DNA of 64,000 nt from contig ONHF01000011.1 of the NCBI GenBank assembly GCA_900317555.1, forward strand, positions 1 to 64,000, in the 5' to 3' direction. Positions 8,631-16,311 of this stretch are shown here, piece after piece. This DNA is from an uncultured Lachnospiraceae bacterium. GTDB taxonomy: Bacteria; Bacillota; Clostridia; Lachnospirales; Lachnospiraceae. The notes beneath the pieces are model-generated. The model was not told the DNA's origin. It saw only the letters and a program-made list of their open reading frames with translations, and ran no database searches. Position 1 is the stretch's first letter; each line of letters opens with the position of its first letter. Made by a program: the position numbers and the translations under genes.

Positions 8631-9350
8631 ATGAGAATCTACAGAGAAAAAGACTATGCAGCAGTAAGCCGCAGGGCAGCCGCCATGATCGGCTCCCTGA
8701 TCCTTCAGAAGCCGGACTGCGTTCTGGGGCTCGCGACCGGCTCCACACCGATCGGAGCATATCAGAAACTGATCGAAGCGTATCAACGCGGCGATCTTGA
8801 TTTCTCGGCGGTCAGAACGGTCAATCTGGATGAATACAGAGGGCTGGACGGGACAAATGAACAGAGCTACCGGTATTTCATGAACCATCAGCTCTTCGAT
8901 CATGTCAATATCGACAAGGCGAACACTTTTGTGCCGGACGGGATGGCCGCGGACGGGGAAGCCGCGGGCAGAGCCTATGATGAGAAGATAAAGAGCCTTG
9001 GCGGCACAGACCTGCAGCTTCTGGGACTTGGCGAGAACGGCCACATCGGCTTTAACGAGCCGGGGGCTTTTATCGCCGGCACGCATATCGTGAAGCTGAC
9101 GCGCAGCACCATCGAGGCGAACTCGAGACTTTTCCGGGACATTTCCGAGGTTCCGACGCAGGCAATCACTATGGGTCTTTGGGGAATCATGACCTCCAGA
9201 GAAGTGCTGCTTGTCGCAAACGGACCGAAGAAGGCGGCTGCCCTGCGCGGCGCGCTCTACGGCCCTGTTACGCCGGATCTGCCGGCATCCGTTCTGCAGC
9301 TGCATCCGAACCTGATTGTCGTCTGTGATGAGGCGGCTCTTCCCGAATAA
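8631..9350 (+). CDS. nagB: Glucosamine-6-phosphate deaminase
   Basis: This 239-residue enzyme converts GlcN-6-P to fructose-6-P and ammonia, feeding amino sugars into glycolysis. The motifs GLATGSTPIG (phosphate binding), VNLDEYRGL (catalytic Asp) and LGLGENGHIGFNEPG (active-site His/Glu) are all present. The ATG follows AAGGGGG. It is transcribed alone and divergently from the nan operon, sharing a 276-base AT-rich control region with it, so the two units are probably induced together. The ammonia it releases can be used by the nitrogen genes further along. Confidence 0.97.
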   Translation: MRIYREKDYAAVSRRAAAMIGSLILQKPDCVLGLATGSTPIGAYQKLIEAYQRGDLDFSAVRTVNLDEYRGLDGTNEQSYRYFMNHQLFDHVNIDKANTFVPDGMAADGEAAGRAYDEKIKSLGGTDLQLLGLGENGHIGFNEPGAFIAGTHIVKLTRSTIEANSRLFRDISEVPTQAITMGLWGIMTSREVLLVANGPKKAAALRGALYGPVTPDLPASVLQLHPNLIVVCDEAALPE

Positions 9351-9381
9351 CAGCGCTGCGGTATCCGCGCGAAATGATAAG

Positions 9382-9428
9382 AAAGTCCCGGAATAGAAGG
9401 AATCCGATCCTTCCGTTCCGGGACTTTT
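9382..9428. terminator. Bidirectional terminator between nagB and the amino acid importer
   Basis: GTCCCGGAA with TTCCGGGAC and an inner GAAGGA/TCCTTC form a long stem followed by TTTTC on the plus strand. The minus-strand copy ends in TTTCTTATC. It separates two convergent units. Confidence 0.85.
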
Positions 9429-9442
9429 CACTTTCTTCCGAT

Positions 9443-10321
9443 TTATTCTTTGGTAATATCCGAGCCGAAGTACTTTTCCGAAATTTTCGTCAGCGTGCCG
9501 TCCTCTTTCATCTGCGCAATCGCTTTGTTGATTGCTTCACGCAGAGAATCATTGTCCGAGCCCTTTTTCAGAGGGATCGCGTATTCGGTCACCTGATCAT
9601 CCGTGGCGGCAACTTTGAGTTCCTCCGTTCCGGATGTTTTGAAATAATCCTGCACAGATGTATTCGCGTTGATCGTCGCGTCCGCGGTTCCGTTCAGGAC
9701 AAGCTCCATCGTCTCCGCAAGTGTCGGAACATTGGTTACATTCGCGCCGTTTTCGCTTCCCATCTCCGCATAGGTGGAGCCGACGGAGTTTGCCGTCGTG
9801 AGGCCTTTGAGGTCCGCGAACGAGTGAATCGTGTCGTTATCCGCCTTTGTGACGATCACTGCATGATCATACGCATAGGGGTCCGTGAAGTCAAACGTCT
9901 GCGAGCGCTCCTGTGTAACGTCCACGCCGTTCGCCATCATATCGAACGTCCCCTGACTGACGCCTGTAAGGCCGCCGTCGAAGTCCCCTTCCTTGAACTC
10001 TGCGGTAACGCCGAGCCGCTTCGCGATCTCCTGCGCCGTCTCGACGTCAAAACCGACCAGATCATTGGTTGCTTCATCGTGGTAGGTGAACGGCGCCCAG
10101 TCGCCTTCTGTTGCTACCGTGATAACACCGGCTGCCTTGATTCTGGAGAGGTGATCTCCGGAGGCAGCTGCTTCCTGCGTGCTCTCTCCCGCGGAAGCCG
10201 TACTTTCCGAAGCGGCAGCGGTGGAAGAAGCGCCTGCGGTTCCGGACTGTCCGCAGCCTGCAAGTACTCCCGCCGCAAGGGCTGCCGCTGCTAAGGATAC
10301 CGTAATGTTTTTGATTCTCAT
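9443..10321 (-). CDS. Polar amino acid-binding lipoprotein (probable cystine-binding)
   Basis: A 292-residue family 3 solute-binding protein. Counting from the ATG at 10321, which has AGAAAGGA upstream, the lipobox VLAGC places the lipidated cysteine at residue 23. A Ser/Ala-rich linker leads into GVITVATEGDWAPFTYHD, the typical start of this fold, and GFDVETAQEIAKRLG follows. It is the last gene of a four-gene unit, preceded by the permease and ATPase. Cystine is a reasonable substrate because cysK is divergent from this operon, but glutamine, arginine or histidine cannot be excluded from the sequence. Confidence 0.94.
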   Translation of the reverse strand: MRIKNITVSLAAAALAAGVLAGCGQSGTAGASSTAAASESTASAGESTQEAAASGDHLSRIKAAGVITVATEGDWAPFTYHDEATNDLVGFDVETAQEIAKRLGVTAEFKEGDFDGGLTGVSQGTFDMMANGVDVTQERSQTFDFTDPYAYDHAVIVTKADNDTIHSFADLKGLTTANSVGSTYAEMGSENGANVTNVPTLAETMELVLNGTADATINANTSVQDYFKTSGTEELKVAATDDQVTEYAIPLKKGSDNDSLREAINKAIAQMKEDGTLTKISEKYFGSDITKE

Positions 10322-10337
10322 GATTTTGTCCTTTCTA

Positions 10338-11081
10338 TTATCTTTTTGTGACAAGCCGCAGGAACTCTTTTGTTCTCTCCTTTTCCGGAGCCGTAAAGAA
10401 CGTTTCCGGATCTGCCTGCTCCACTACTTTCCCTTTGTCCATAAAAACAACTTTCGATGACACCTCTCTCGCAAACCGCATCTCGTGCGTTACAATGACC
10501 ATCGTAACAGAGCTTTTTGCAAGGAGTCGCAGCACTTCCATGACTTCTCCGATCAGCTCCGGATCAAGAGCCGACGTCGGCTCGTCGAGATAAAGGATGT
10601 CGGGGCCTGCCGCGAGCGCTCTCGCGATGCCGACTCTCTGCTGCTGCCCGCCGGAAAGCTGCGACGGATAATAGCTGAACCGGTTTCCCATCCCGACCTT
10701 CTCCAGAAGATCAAGCCCGATCCTGTCCGCTTCCGCCTTTGTCTTCTTTCCTGTGACCGTCAGGCCGAGTGTCACGTTCTCGAGCGCCGTTTTGTTCGCG
10801 AACAGATTGTAGTTCTGAAAAACAAACCCGGTATGGCTGCGGATCTCTGCGATTTCCCGGCGCGACGCGCTGTGCAGATCATATTCGCGGCCTTCAAATG
10901 TCATCGTCCCTTTGTCCGCGCGCTCGAGGAAGTTGATACATCGAAGGAGCGTTGTTTTGCCGGAGCCGGACGGTCCGAGAACAGACACCACATCTCCCTT
11001 ATCGACCGAGAGATCCACGCCGTCCAGAACGGTCAGATCCCCGAATTTCTTATGTATGTCTTTGACTTCCAGAAGTGCCAT
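10338..11081 (-). CDS. Polar amino acid ABC transporter ATPase
   Basis: A 247-residue GlnQ/TcyC-like ATPase. Walker A reads GPSGSGKTT, the signature motif LSGGQQQRVGIARAL, Walker B ILYLDEPTSALD, and the switch histidine is in VIVTHEM. It energises import through the adjacent permease. The ATG at 11081 follows GGAGATGAGG. It lies 33 bases after the permease gene and 16 bases before the binding-protein start, so the three are co-transcribed. Confidence 0.96.
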   Translation of the reverse strand: MALLEVKDIHKKFGDLTVLDGVDLSVDKGDVVSVLGPSGSGKTTLLRCINFLERADKGTMTFEGREYDLHSASRREIAEIRSHTGFVFQNYNLFANKTALENVTLGLTVTGKKTKAEADRIGLDLLEKVGMGNRFSYYPSQLSGGQQQRVGIARALAAGPDILYLDEPTSALDPELIGEVMEVLRLLAKSSVTMVIVTHEMRFAREVSSKVVFMDKGKVVEQADPETFFTAPEKERTKEFLRLVTKR

Positions 11082-11114
11082 CGCCTCATCTCCGATCTCA
11101 TTCGTTCATACCGG

Positions 11115-11789
11115 TTAATTCCGGACCTTGCCGTACGAGCCGAGCTTTCGCTCGCCGTACCTCTGAATCCATGTCATAACCGTGGAAAACAAAAGATACA
11201 CGGCCGCGACCTCGATATACAGCGGCAGGAATTCGTAGGTTCGTCCCGCGATCTGCCTTGTCGCGAGGAACATCTCCGTGACCGTGATATTGGATGCGAG
11301 CGACGTATCCTTAACCATGCCGATCGCGGAATTGGACAGTGCGGGGAAGGCCGTCCGGAATGCCTGCGGCAGAACGATATGCCACATCACCTGCAGATAG
11401 TTCATGCCGACGCAGTATCCCGCCTCAATCTGACCCGCGGGAACGCTCTCCAGACACCCGCGGAGCGTTTCGGCGCTGTAGGCGCCTTCATTGACCGCGA
11501 AAACAATGACCGCCACGAGGAATCCGTTCGGCCGGATACCGAACGCCGAAGGCCCGTAGTAACCGACCATTAACTGTACAAGAAGCGGCGTTCCGCGGAT
11601 CACCCAGACATAGAATCTTACAATCTGCCGGAGCACCGGAACCCGCGCGAAACGTATCATGGCCGCGATCACCGCGATGACAAGCGAGAGCGAAAACGCG
11701 AGGATCGTCAGCGGAATGGTGGCAAGAAGTCCCGGCAGCAGAATTCTCGGAAAGGACTGGATCAGAATCTGTATTACTCGTTCGGACAA
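11115..11789 (-). CDS. Polar amino acid ABC transporter permease
   Basis: A 224-residue membrane protein of the HisM/TcyB type, with the N-terminal segment GLLATIPLTILAFSLSLVIA typical of the family and the EAA loop GYCVGMNYLQVMWHIVLPQA. The start codon is TTG at 11789 with GGGAGGAAA six bases upstream. It probably acts as a homodimer, since only one permease is encoded. The operon also contains an AhpD-like gene just upstream. Confidence 0.93.
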   Translation of the reverse strand: MSERVIQILIQSFPRILLPGLLATIPLTILAFSLSLVIAVIAAMIRFARVPVLRQIVRFYVWVIRGTPLLVQLMVGYYGPSAFGIRPNGFLVAVIVFAVNEGAYSAETLRGCLESVPAGQIEAGYCVGMNYLQVMWHIVLPQAFRTAFPALSNSAIGMVKDTSLASNITVTEMFLATRQIAGRTYEFLPLYIEVAAVYLLFSTVMTWIQRYGERKLGSYGKVRN

Positions 11790-11831
11790 TGTGGATTTCC
11801 TCCCTTCGCGCGGTCAGCGCGGTGCTGCCTG

Positions 11832-12377
11832 TTACGCGTCGACGCGAAGCGCGTCGTTCACATAATTGTTTGCGACCATCATCGCTCCCATGGCGGTTAA
11901 AATCACCATAATTTCCTCAGCCTTCTCTTCATTCACCGGCGCTCCGTCTTTATCTCCGTGACGCAGGAAATCTTCCTTGAGCTCCGTGAACTCTCCGTCT
12001 GTAATGGATTTCGGATCGGAGCCGAGTTTACGGGCATAATGCATCAGGAGCTCCTGCCTTCTTGTCAGCTTGAAATCCGAAGGGTCCAGATGATGCTCCT
12101 CCCGCAGGAGCCTGCTGAAATACGTCGTGCAGACGAGGCACTCATTGGATACGGAAATCGCGTATTCGAAAAGGTCCGCGTCGAGCTTGCCGATTCTCTC
12201 CTGCAGGTCACGGTCCAGCGTATAGGAAGCTTCCTCGATTGCAAGGAACGCGTTCACGTTGTGCAGGAGCGTCCGTTTTTCATTGGTCAGCTGATGCCCT
12301 CCGGCCAGATGCCTGCGGATCACTTCCTGTACGTTCTCCGGTGCGGTCTGCGGATCAATCATCGAAATTCTTCCCAT
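11832..12377 (-). CDS. AhpD-like / carboxymuconolactone decarboxylase-fold protein
   Basis: A 181-residue soluble helical protein. The motif ECLVCTTYFSRLL carries a CxxC pair followed by a helix, as in AhpD-type peroxidase-coupled disulfide reductases; the histidine usually found after this CxxC is not obvious. The ATG at 12377 follows GAGGTGGG. It is the first gene of the amino acid importer operon and is divergent from cysK. A role in reducing imported disulfide such as cystine is attractive but is inference from context only. Confidence 0.75.
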   Translation of the reverse strand: MGRISMIDPQTAPENVQEVIRRHLAGGHQLTNEKRTLLHNVNAFLAIEEASYTLDRDLQERIGKLDADLFEYAISVSNECLVCTTYFSRLLREEHHLDPSDFKLTRRQELLMHYARKLGSDPKSITDGEFTELKEDFLRHGDKDGAPVNEEKAEEIMVILTAMGAMMVANNYVNDALRVDA

Positions 12378-12402
12378 TTGCCCACCTCATTGATTTGATA
12401 GT

Positions 12403-12425
12403 ATTCATATCTAATACGTATGATT
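12403..12425. promoter_or_regulatory. Inverted repeat in the importer/cysK control region
   Basis: ATTCATA and TATGATT form an imperfect inverted repeat around the 8-base palindrome ATACGTAT (12414-12421). It overlaps the possible -10 box of the importer operon (TTGTTA, 18 bases, TATTAG on the minus strand). It would suit a repressor of sulfur amino acid genes, but I cannot assign one. Confidence 0.4.
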
Positions 12426-12470
12426 TATGGTTTTTAACAATATATCCCCGTAAAAAGGAAAAGTCAATAC

Positions 12471-12499
12471 TTTACAGCAGGCTTTTTAATATTTATCAT
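12471..12499 (+). promoter_or_regulatory. Predicted cysK promoter
   Basis: TTTACA and TATCAT are separated by 17 bases, ending 36 bases before the cysK ATG. Confidence 0.65.
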
Positions 12500-12535
12500 A
12501 TGTGTTTAGTAGGATATATTTTGAAAGGAAACGAT

Positions 12536-13543
12536 ATGGGTAAAATCTATCAGAGTATCGCACAGCTGACAGGCCGCACGCCGCTGTTGGAACCGCTTCG
12601 ATATGAAAAGGAAGAAAACGCCGCGGCGCATCTTCTGCTCAAGCTCGAATACCTGAATCCTGCGGGAAGCATCAAGGACAGAGCCGCCCTGAATATGATC
12701 CTGCGGGCAGAGGAAGACGGGACGCTCCAAAAAGGCGATACCATCGTCGAACAGACGAGCGGCAATACCGGCATCGCGCTTGCAGCATACGCGGCGGCAC
12801 GCGGCTATCATATGCAGATTTTTCTGGAAGCCGGCGTAACGAAAGAGCGCCGGGCCATCCTTCATGCATACGGATGCGAGCTTCTGGATTACAGGAATAT
12901 TCCGGGAGCAGCGGCAGAGGACGAGCCGTTCGACCCGTTCCGGGAAGCGACAATGGCTGAGATCTTCCGCTACTGCAGGTCGAAAGGGCCGCGTTTCCAC
13001 TATCTGAATCAGGTGACCAATCCCGCGAACCCCGAAGCGCATATCCGGACGACAGGACCTGAAATCTGGAAAGACACTGACGGAAAAGCCGACTATCTGG
13101 TCTGCATGGCAGGCACCGGCGGAACCATCACCGGACTCTCCGAATATTTAAAGAACAAGAACCCGGAGCTCCGGGTCATCGCCGCAGAGCCCGCGCCGTC
13201 ATCAAGACGTTCCAGATCAAATCCTGACGCGAAGATCATTGACGGCGTTCTGCATTTCGATGATGTGCCGGAAAGCGAGCTGACAAGCTTCCTCCGGCAC
13301 TCGCTTTACGACGAATGTACGGACGTGCAGGCCGAGGACGCGTATCTGACCGCGCAGAAAATCGCGCACAGAGAAGGCCTGCTGATCGGGACTTCCGGCG
13401 CCGCAGCCTTGTATGCCGCAACGAAGATTGCACGCAAGGAAGAGGCACGGGGGAAAAACATCATCGTCATCATCCCCGACGGCGGCAGTAAATATCTCTC
13501 GACGGAGCTTTATACCTACCACCCCCGCGAGTGCTCTGTGTGA
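12536..13543 (+). CDS. cysK: Cysteine synthase (O-acetylserine sulfhydrylase)
   Basis: This 335-residue PLP enzyme makes cysteine from O-acetylserine and sulfide. The PLP lysine lies in NPAGSIKDRAA, the substrate loop reads EQTSGNTGIAL, and the phosphate cup is VCMAGTGGTITG. The ATG at 12536 with GAAAGGAAA upstream is the correct start; the reading frame stays open further upstream but matches no family sequence. The segment around ASSRRSR is longer than in typical CysK. Divergent orientation from an amino acid importer and AhpD-like gene suggests a small cysteine/cystine cluster. Its last 28 bases overlap the 3' end of the convergent rhomboid gene. Confidence 0.94.
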   Translation: MGKIYQSIAQLTGRTPLLEPLRYEKEENAAAHLLLKLEYLNPAGSIKDRAALNMILRAEEDGTLQKGDTIVEQTSGNTGIALAAYAAARGYHMQIFLEAGVTKERRAILHAYGCELLDYRNIPGAAAEDEPFDPFREATMAEIFRYCRSKGPRFHYLNQVTNPANPEAHIRTTGPEIWKDTDGKADYLVCMAGTGGTITGLSEYLKNKNPELRVIAAEPAPSSRRSRSNPDAKIIDGVLHFDDVPESELTSFLRHSLYDECTDVQAEDAYLTAQKIAHREGLLIGTSGAAALYAATKIARKEEARGKNIIVIIPDGGSKYLSTELYTYHPRECSV

Positions 13544-14133
13544 ATGCGGAGCGGAAGAAGAAGCAATGCCGTAACAAAACCGCCAAGCAGGCCGCCCATG
13601 TGCGCGGTCATGCTGATCGAGTGATCGGAAAACCCCGGCAGCAGCATCAGGACAATCGCAAGGATAACCCGTTTCATCGGAAAGATCCGGCGAAGGCCGG
13701 GCGTTAACGCGAAAATGATGAAGATACTGACGAGACCGAAAATCGCGCCCGAGGCGCCTGCGGAAATGCCGTAGTCACCGCTTCTGTTTTCCACCGCAAT
13801 CGTCAGAAGATTTCCGCTGATGCCGCCTGCGAAATAAAGAACAAGCATGCCGGCTCTGCCATAATACCATTCCGCGTACGGTCCGATGGCGCCCAGAGAG
13901 ATCATATTCGAAGCAAGATGATCGATACCGAAATGCAGGAACATGGACGTAATCAGCCGCCACCACTGTCCGTATTGCATGACATACGGCGTATACAGCG
14001 CGCCGAACTTCATGGCGACGTCAATGTTATCGCTGCCACCCGCCACTGTCTCCAGCAGCCACAGCAGGACATTGGCCGCGATCAACAGATAGGTAATCAC
14101 CGGCTTTCTAGCGTAAATCGGGTTGTTATCCAC
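13516..14133 (-). CDS. Rhomboid-family intramembrane serine protease
   Basis: A 205-residue membrane protein with about six spans. The catalytic serine lies in GASGAIFG (Ser128) and the catalytic histidine in TAHMGG (His178). The conserved loop after the first span has WWRLITSMFLHFGIDHLASN, with the HxxxN-type pattern of active rhomboids. The ATG at 14133 follows GAAAGGATG. It is convergent with cysK and overlaps it by 28 bases. Substrates are unknown; nothing in the neighbours points to one. Confidence 0.93.
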   Translation of the reverse strand: MDNNPIYARKPVITYLLIAANVLLWLLETVAGGSDNIDVAMKFGALYTPYVMQYGQWWRLITSMFLHFGIDHLASNMISLGAIGPYAEWYYGRAGMLVLYFAGGISGNLLTIAVENRSGDYGISAGASGAIFGLVSIFIIFALTPGLRRIFPMKRVILAIVLMLLPGFSDHSISMTAHMGGLLGGFVTALLLLPLRIHTEHSRGW

Positions 14134-14182
14134 AGGAACATCCTTTCATTGCGGCCGGCTTTCCGCCGGCGCGGCTTCTTTT

Positions 14183-14188
14183 ATTCTA
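14183..14188 (-). promoter_or_regulatory. Possible extended -10 box of the rhomboid gene
   Basis: On the minus strand TGC directly precedes TAGAAT, an extended -10 element, about 50 bases before the start codon. A small GCCGGC/GCCGGC hairpin follows in the leader. No -35 box is clear. Confidence 0.35.
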
Positions 14189-14249
14189 GCAAAAGCGCCG
14201 CGCCCCGTACAGGAAAGCCTTTACAGGCCGCGGTCACAGGACAGTTTAC

Positions 14250-14305
14250 GGCGCACCGGACACTGCAGTGAACAGCAGGCCGGCGGCAGGACCATCCGGT
14301 GCGCC
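14250..14305. repeat. 11-base inverted repeat in the amt/rhomboid gap
   Basis: GGCGCACCGGA (14250-14260) and TCCGGTGCGCC (14295-14305) are perfectly complementary and enclose 34 bases containing the palindrome CACTGCAGTG. It sits beside, but separate from, the amt terminator. It has no gene and no U-run. It may be a REP-like element or part of a structured RNA. Confidence 0.5.
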
Positions 14306-14310
14306 TATAG

Positions 14311-14343
14311 AAAAAGGACCGGCAATGACGCGCCGGTCCTTTC
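14311..14343. terminator. Terminator of the amt-PII gene
   Basis: GGACCGGC and GCCGGTCC form the stem. On the minus strand it is followed by TTTTT, placing it about 50 bases after the amt-PII stop codon; the plus-strand side has TTTCC. Confidence 0.85.
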
Positions 14344-14393
14344 CTTATCTTTCCCGGGCAGTGTTCTCAACGCTGTCCGCATCTGTTTTGCAG

Positions 14394-16163
14394 TTATTCT
14401 ACGTCCTGCAGAGCGGCGTAATCTTCCTCTCCTGTTCTGACCTTGACGACCTTCGTGACATTGTAAACGAAGATCTTGCCGTCTCCGATATGTCCCGTAT
14501 AGAGCGCTCTCTTGGCTGCCTCGATCACCTTGTCCACGGGAATTCTCGAAACGATGACTTCCACCTTTACCTTCGGTATCAATGTAGAGTCAACGACAGC
14601 GCCTCTGTAGCGCTCGGTCGAACCTTTCTGAATGCCGCAGCCCATAACCTGATACATTGTCATGCCGGTGACGCCGAGCTCGTTGAGCGCTTTCTTGAGC
14701 TCATCAAATCTCGAAAGCCTGCAGACGATGGAAACCTTGTGCATACCTGTATCGTAACTGCCGACAGGTACAGGAGCCTGCTCCGGAGAAGTTTCCGGCG
14801 CGCGGTAAACCTTGACCGCGGCATCCTTGCGGAAATCTTCCGCCTTGTCGTAATCGCTCTCTCCAAGATCCGTGTTTTCGTTCGCGTCGACTTCCATCTG
14901 TGTTACATCGGTAATCGCGAAGCCGGAGTACGCGCTTGCAAGACCGTGCTCATGAATATCCAGACCATCAATTTCAACCTGTGCCGGAACACGAAGTCCG
15001 ATGAACTTGTCAATGATCTTGAAGGCAATAAACATCGTAACAAGAACATATGCGTCAATGGCGATAATACCGAGTACCTGTACGCCGAGCTGGCGGAAAC
15101 CGCCGCCGTAGAACAGTCCCTTTCCTACGCCGTCCGCGCCGGTGGAAAACAGGCCGACCGCCAGTGTTCCCCAGATGCCGTTGACCATGTGAACCGAAAC
15201 CGCGCCGACCGGATCATCGATCTTTGCGACGTTATCAAAGAACTCAACCGAAAGAACGACAATAAAACCGGAAACCAGGCCGATGAAGAACGCGCCGGCC
15301 GGAGATACACAGTCGCACCCTGCCGTAATCGCAACAAGGCCCGCGAGAGACGCGTTGAACGTCATCGATACATCCGGCTTGCCGTACTTGAACCAAGTAA
15401 AGATCATCGCGACAACGGTTGCGACAGCCGCCGCGAGGTTCGTTGTCATGAAAGCATTGGAAGCGGTAACCGCGTTGTCCGCTGTGTCCATCGCAATTGT
15501 CGAACCGCCGTTAAAGCCAAACCAGCAGAACCAGAGAATAAATACGCCGAGCGCCATTGCAGTCAGGTTATGTCCGGGAATCGCTCTTGCCTTGCCGTCC
15601 TTGTCGTACTTGCCGATTCTGGGTCCGAGCATCCATGCACCGAGGCAGGCGATCGCACCGCCGACATTGTGTACAACCGCGGAGCCCGCGAAATCATGCA
15701 TGCCAAGCGCCGCGAGCCAGCCGCCGCCCCATACCCAGTGTCCTTCAATCGGGTAGATGATCAAAGAGATCACTGCGGAATAAACGCAGTAGGCTTTGAA
15801 GTTTGTACGCTCTGCCATGGATCCCGAAACGATTGTCGCAGCTGTAGCGCAGAAAACCGTTTCGAAAATGACAAAACACCACAGAGGCATTGTCTGCGGA
15901 ACCACCGTTCCCGCATAGTCGCCCCGGATAAAGGGATCAAAGCGGCCGATCAGCGGTCCCGCGCTGCCGAACATCAGGCCGAAGCCGATAAACCAGAAGC
16001 ACGGCGTACCGATACAGAAATCCATCATGTTTTTCATGAGGATATTGCCGGTGTTCTTGGCTCTGGTCAGACCGGATTCGCACAGAGCGAAGCCTGCCTG
16101 CATGAAGTAGACGAGCGCTGACGCTACCAGCACCCATATGACAGTAGATACACTGATTTCCAT
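14394..16163 (-). CDS. amt: Ammonium transporter fused to a PII signalling domain
   Basis: A 589-residue fusion. Residues 1 to about 405 are an Amt/Mep ammonium channel with eleven predicted spans; FAGSAVVHNVGG and SVHMVNGIWGTLAVGLF hold the two pore histidines. A linker of about 65 residues, charged and Pro-rich, leads to a complete PII (GlnB/GlnK) domain at 474-589 with TGMTMYQVMGCGIQKG and the ATP/2-OG B-loop TGHIGDGKIFV. In the T-loop the position matching E. coli GlnB Tyr51 is valine (YRGAVVDSTLIPK), so uridylylation there is impossible. Start ATG follows AAAAGGAGGAG. It lies downstream of gltBD with a leader terminator between them and no clear promoter of its own. The PII domain probably gates its own channel in response to ATP, ADP and 2-oxoglutarate. 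Confidence 0.96.
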   Translation of the reverse strand: MEISVSTVIWVLVASALVYFMQAGFALCESGLTRAKNTGNILMKNMMDFCIGTPCFWFIGFGLMFGSAGPLIGRFDPFIRGDYAGTVVPQTMPLWCFVIFETVFCATAATIVSGSMAERTNFKAYCVYSAVISLIIYPIEGHWVWGGGWLAALGMHDFAGSAVVHNVGGAIACLGAWMLGPRIGKYDKDGKARAIPGHNLTAMALGVFILWFCWFGFNGGSTIAMDTADNAVTASNAFMTTNLAAAVATVVAMIFTWFKYGKPDVSMTFNASLAGLVAITAGCDCVSPAGAFFIGLVSGFIVVLSVEFFDNVAKIDDPVGAVSVHMVNGIWGTLAVGLFSTGADGVGKGLFYGGGFRQLGVQVLGIIAIDAYVLVTMFIAFKIIDKFIGLRVPAQVEIDGLDIHEHGLASAYSGFAITDVTQMEVDANENTDLGESDYDKAEDFRKDAAVKVYRAPETSPEQAPVPVGSYDTGMHKVSIVCRLSRFDELKKALNELGVTGMTMYQVMGCGIQKGSTERYRGAVVDSTLIPKVKVEVIVSRIPVDKVIEAAKRALYTGHIGDGKIFVYNVTKVVKVRTGEEDYAALQDVE

Positions 16164-16225
16164 AACTCACTCCTCCTTTTGGTTCTGCCCCTCGGCTGCT
16201 GCCGGTGAGCGGCTGCAGTTATAAT

Positions 16226-16277
16226 AAAAGGAGCCGCCGCGCAGACAATATGTCTGTGCGGCAGCCCCTTTGCTGCC
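16226..16277 (-). promoter_or_regulatory. gltD-amt terminator with competing A1/G4 hexaloop hairpin
   Basis: On the minus strand a 21-base-pair stem (with two G-U pairs and one mismatch) is followed by TTTTATTATAA, a very strong terminator between gltD and amt-PII. Immediately before it GGCAGC-AAAGGG-GCTGCC (16277-16260) forms a perfect 6-base-pair hairpin with a six-base loop, A1 and G4, using the first part of the terminator stem. Forming this hairpin would prevent termination and let gltBD transcripts read into amt. Confidence 0.8.
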
Positions 16278-16311
16278 GAAATGCTGTTCTGTTTTCCGCG
16301 GAAGGTAAACG

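Noticed and set aside
14268..16121. A 617-codon open frame on the plus strand opposite the amt-PII gene
   Set aside because: It is exactly antisense to a gene with full family motifs, has no ribosome site and its translation is Arg/His/Cys-rich noise. Long antisense frames are common opposite GC-rich genes here (also 19488-20852 opposite gltB and 48246-50510 opposite the PBP1A gene).
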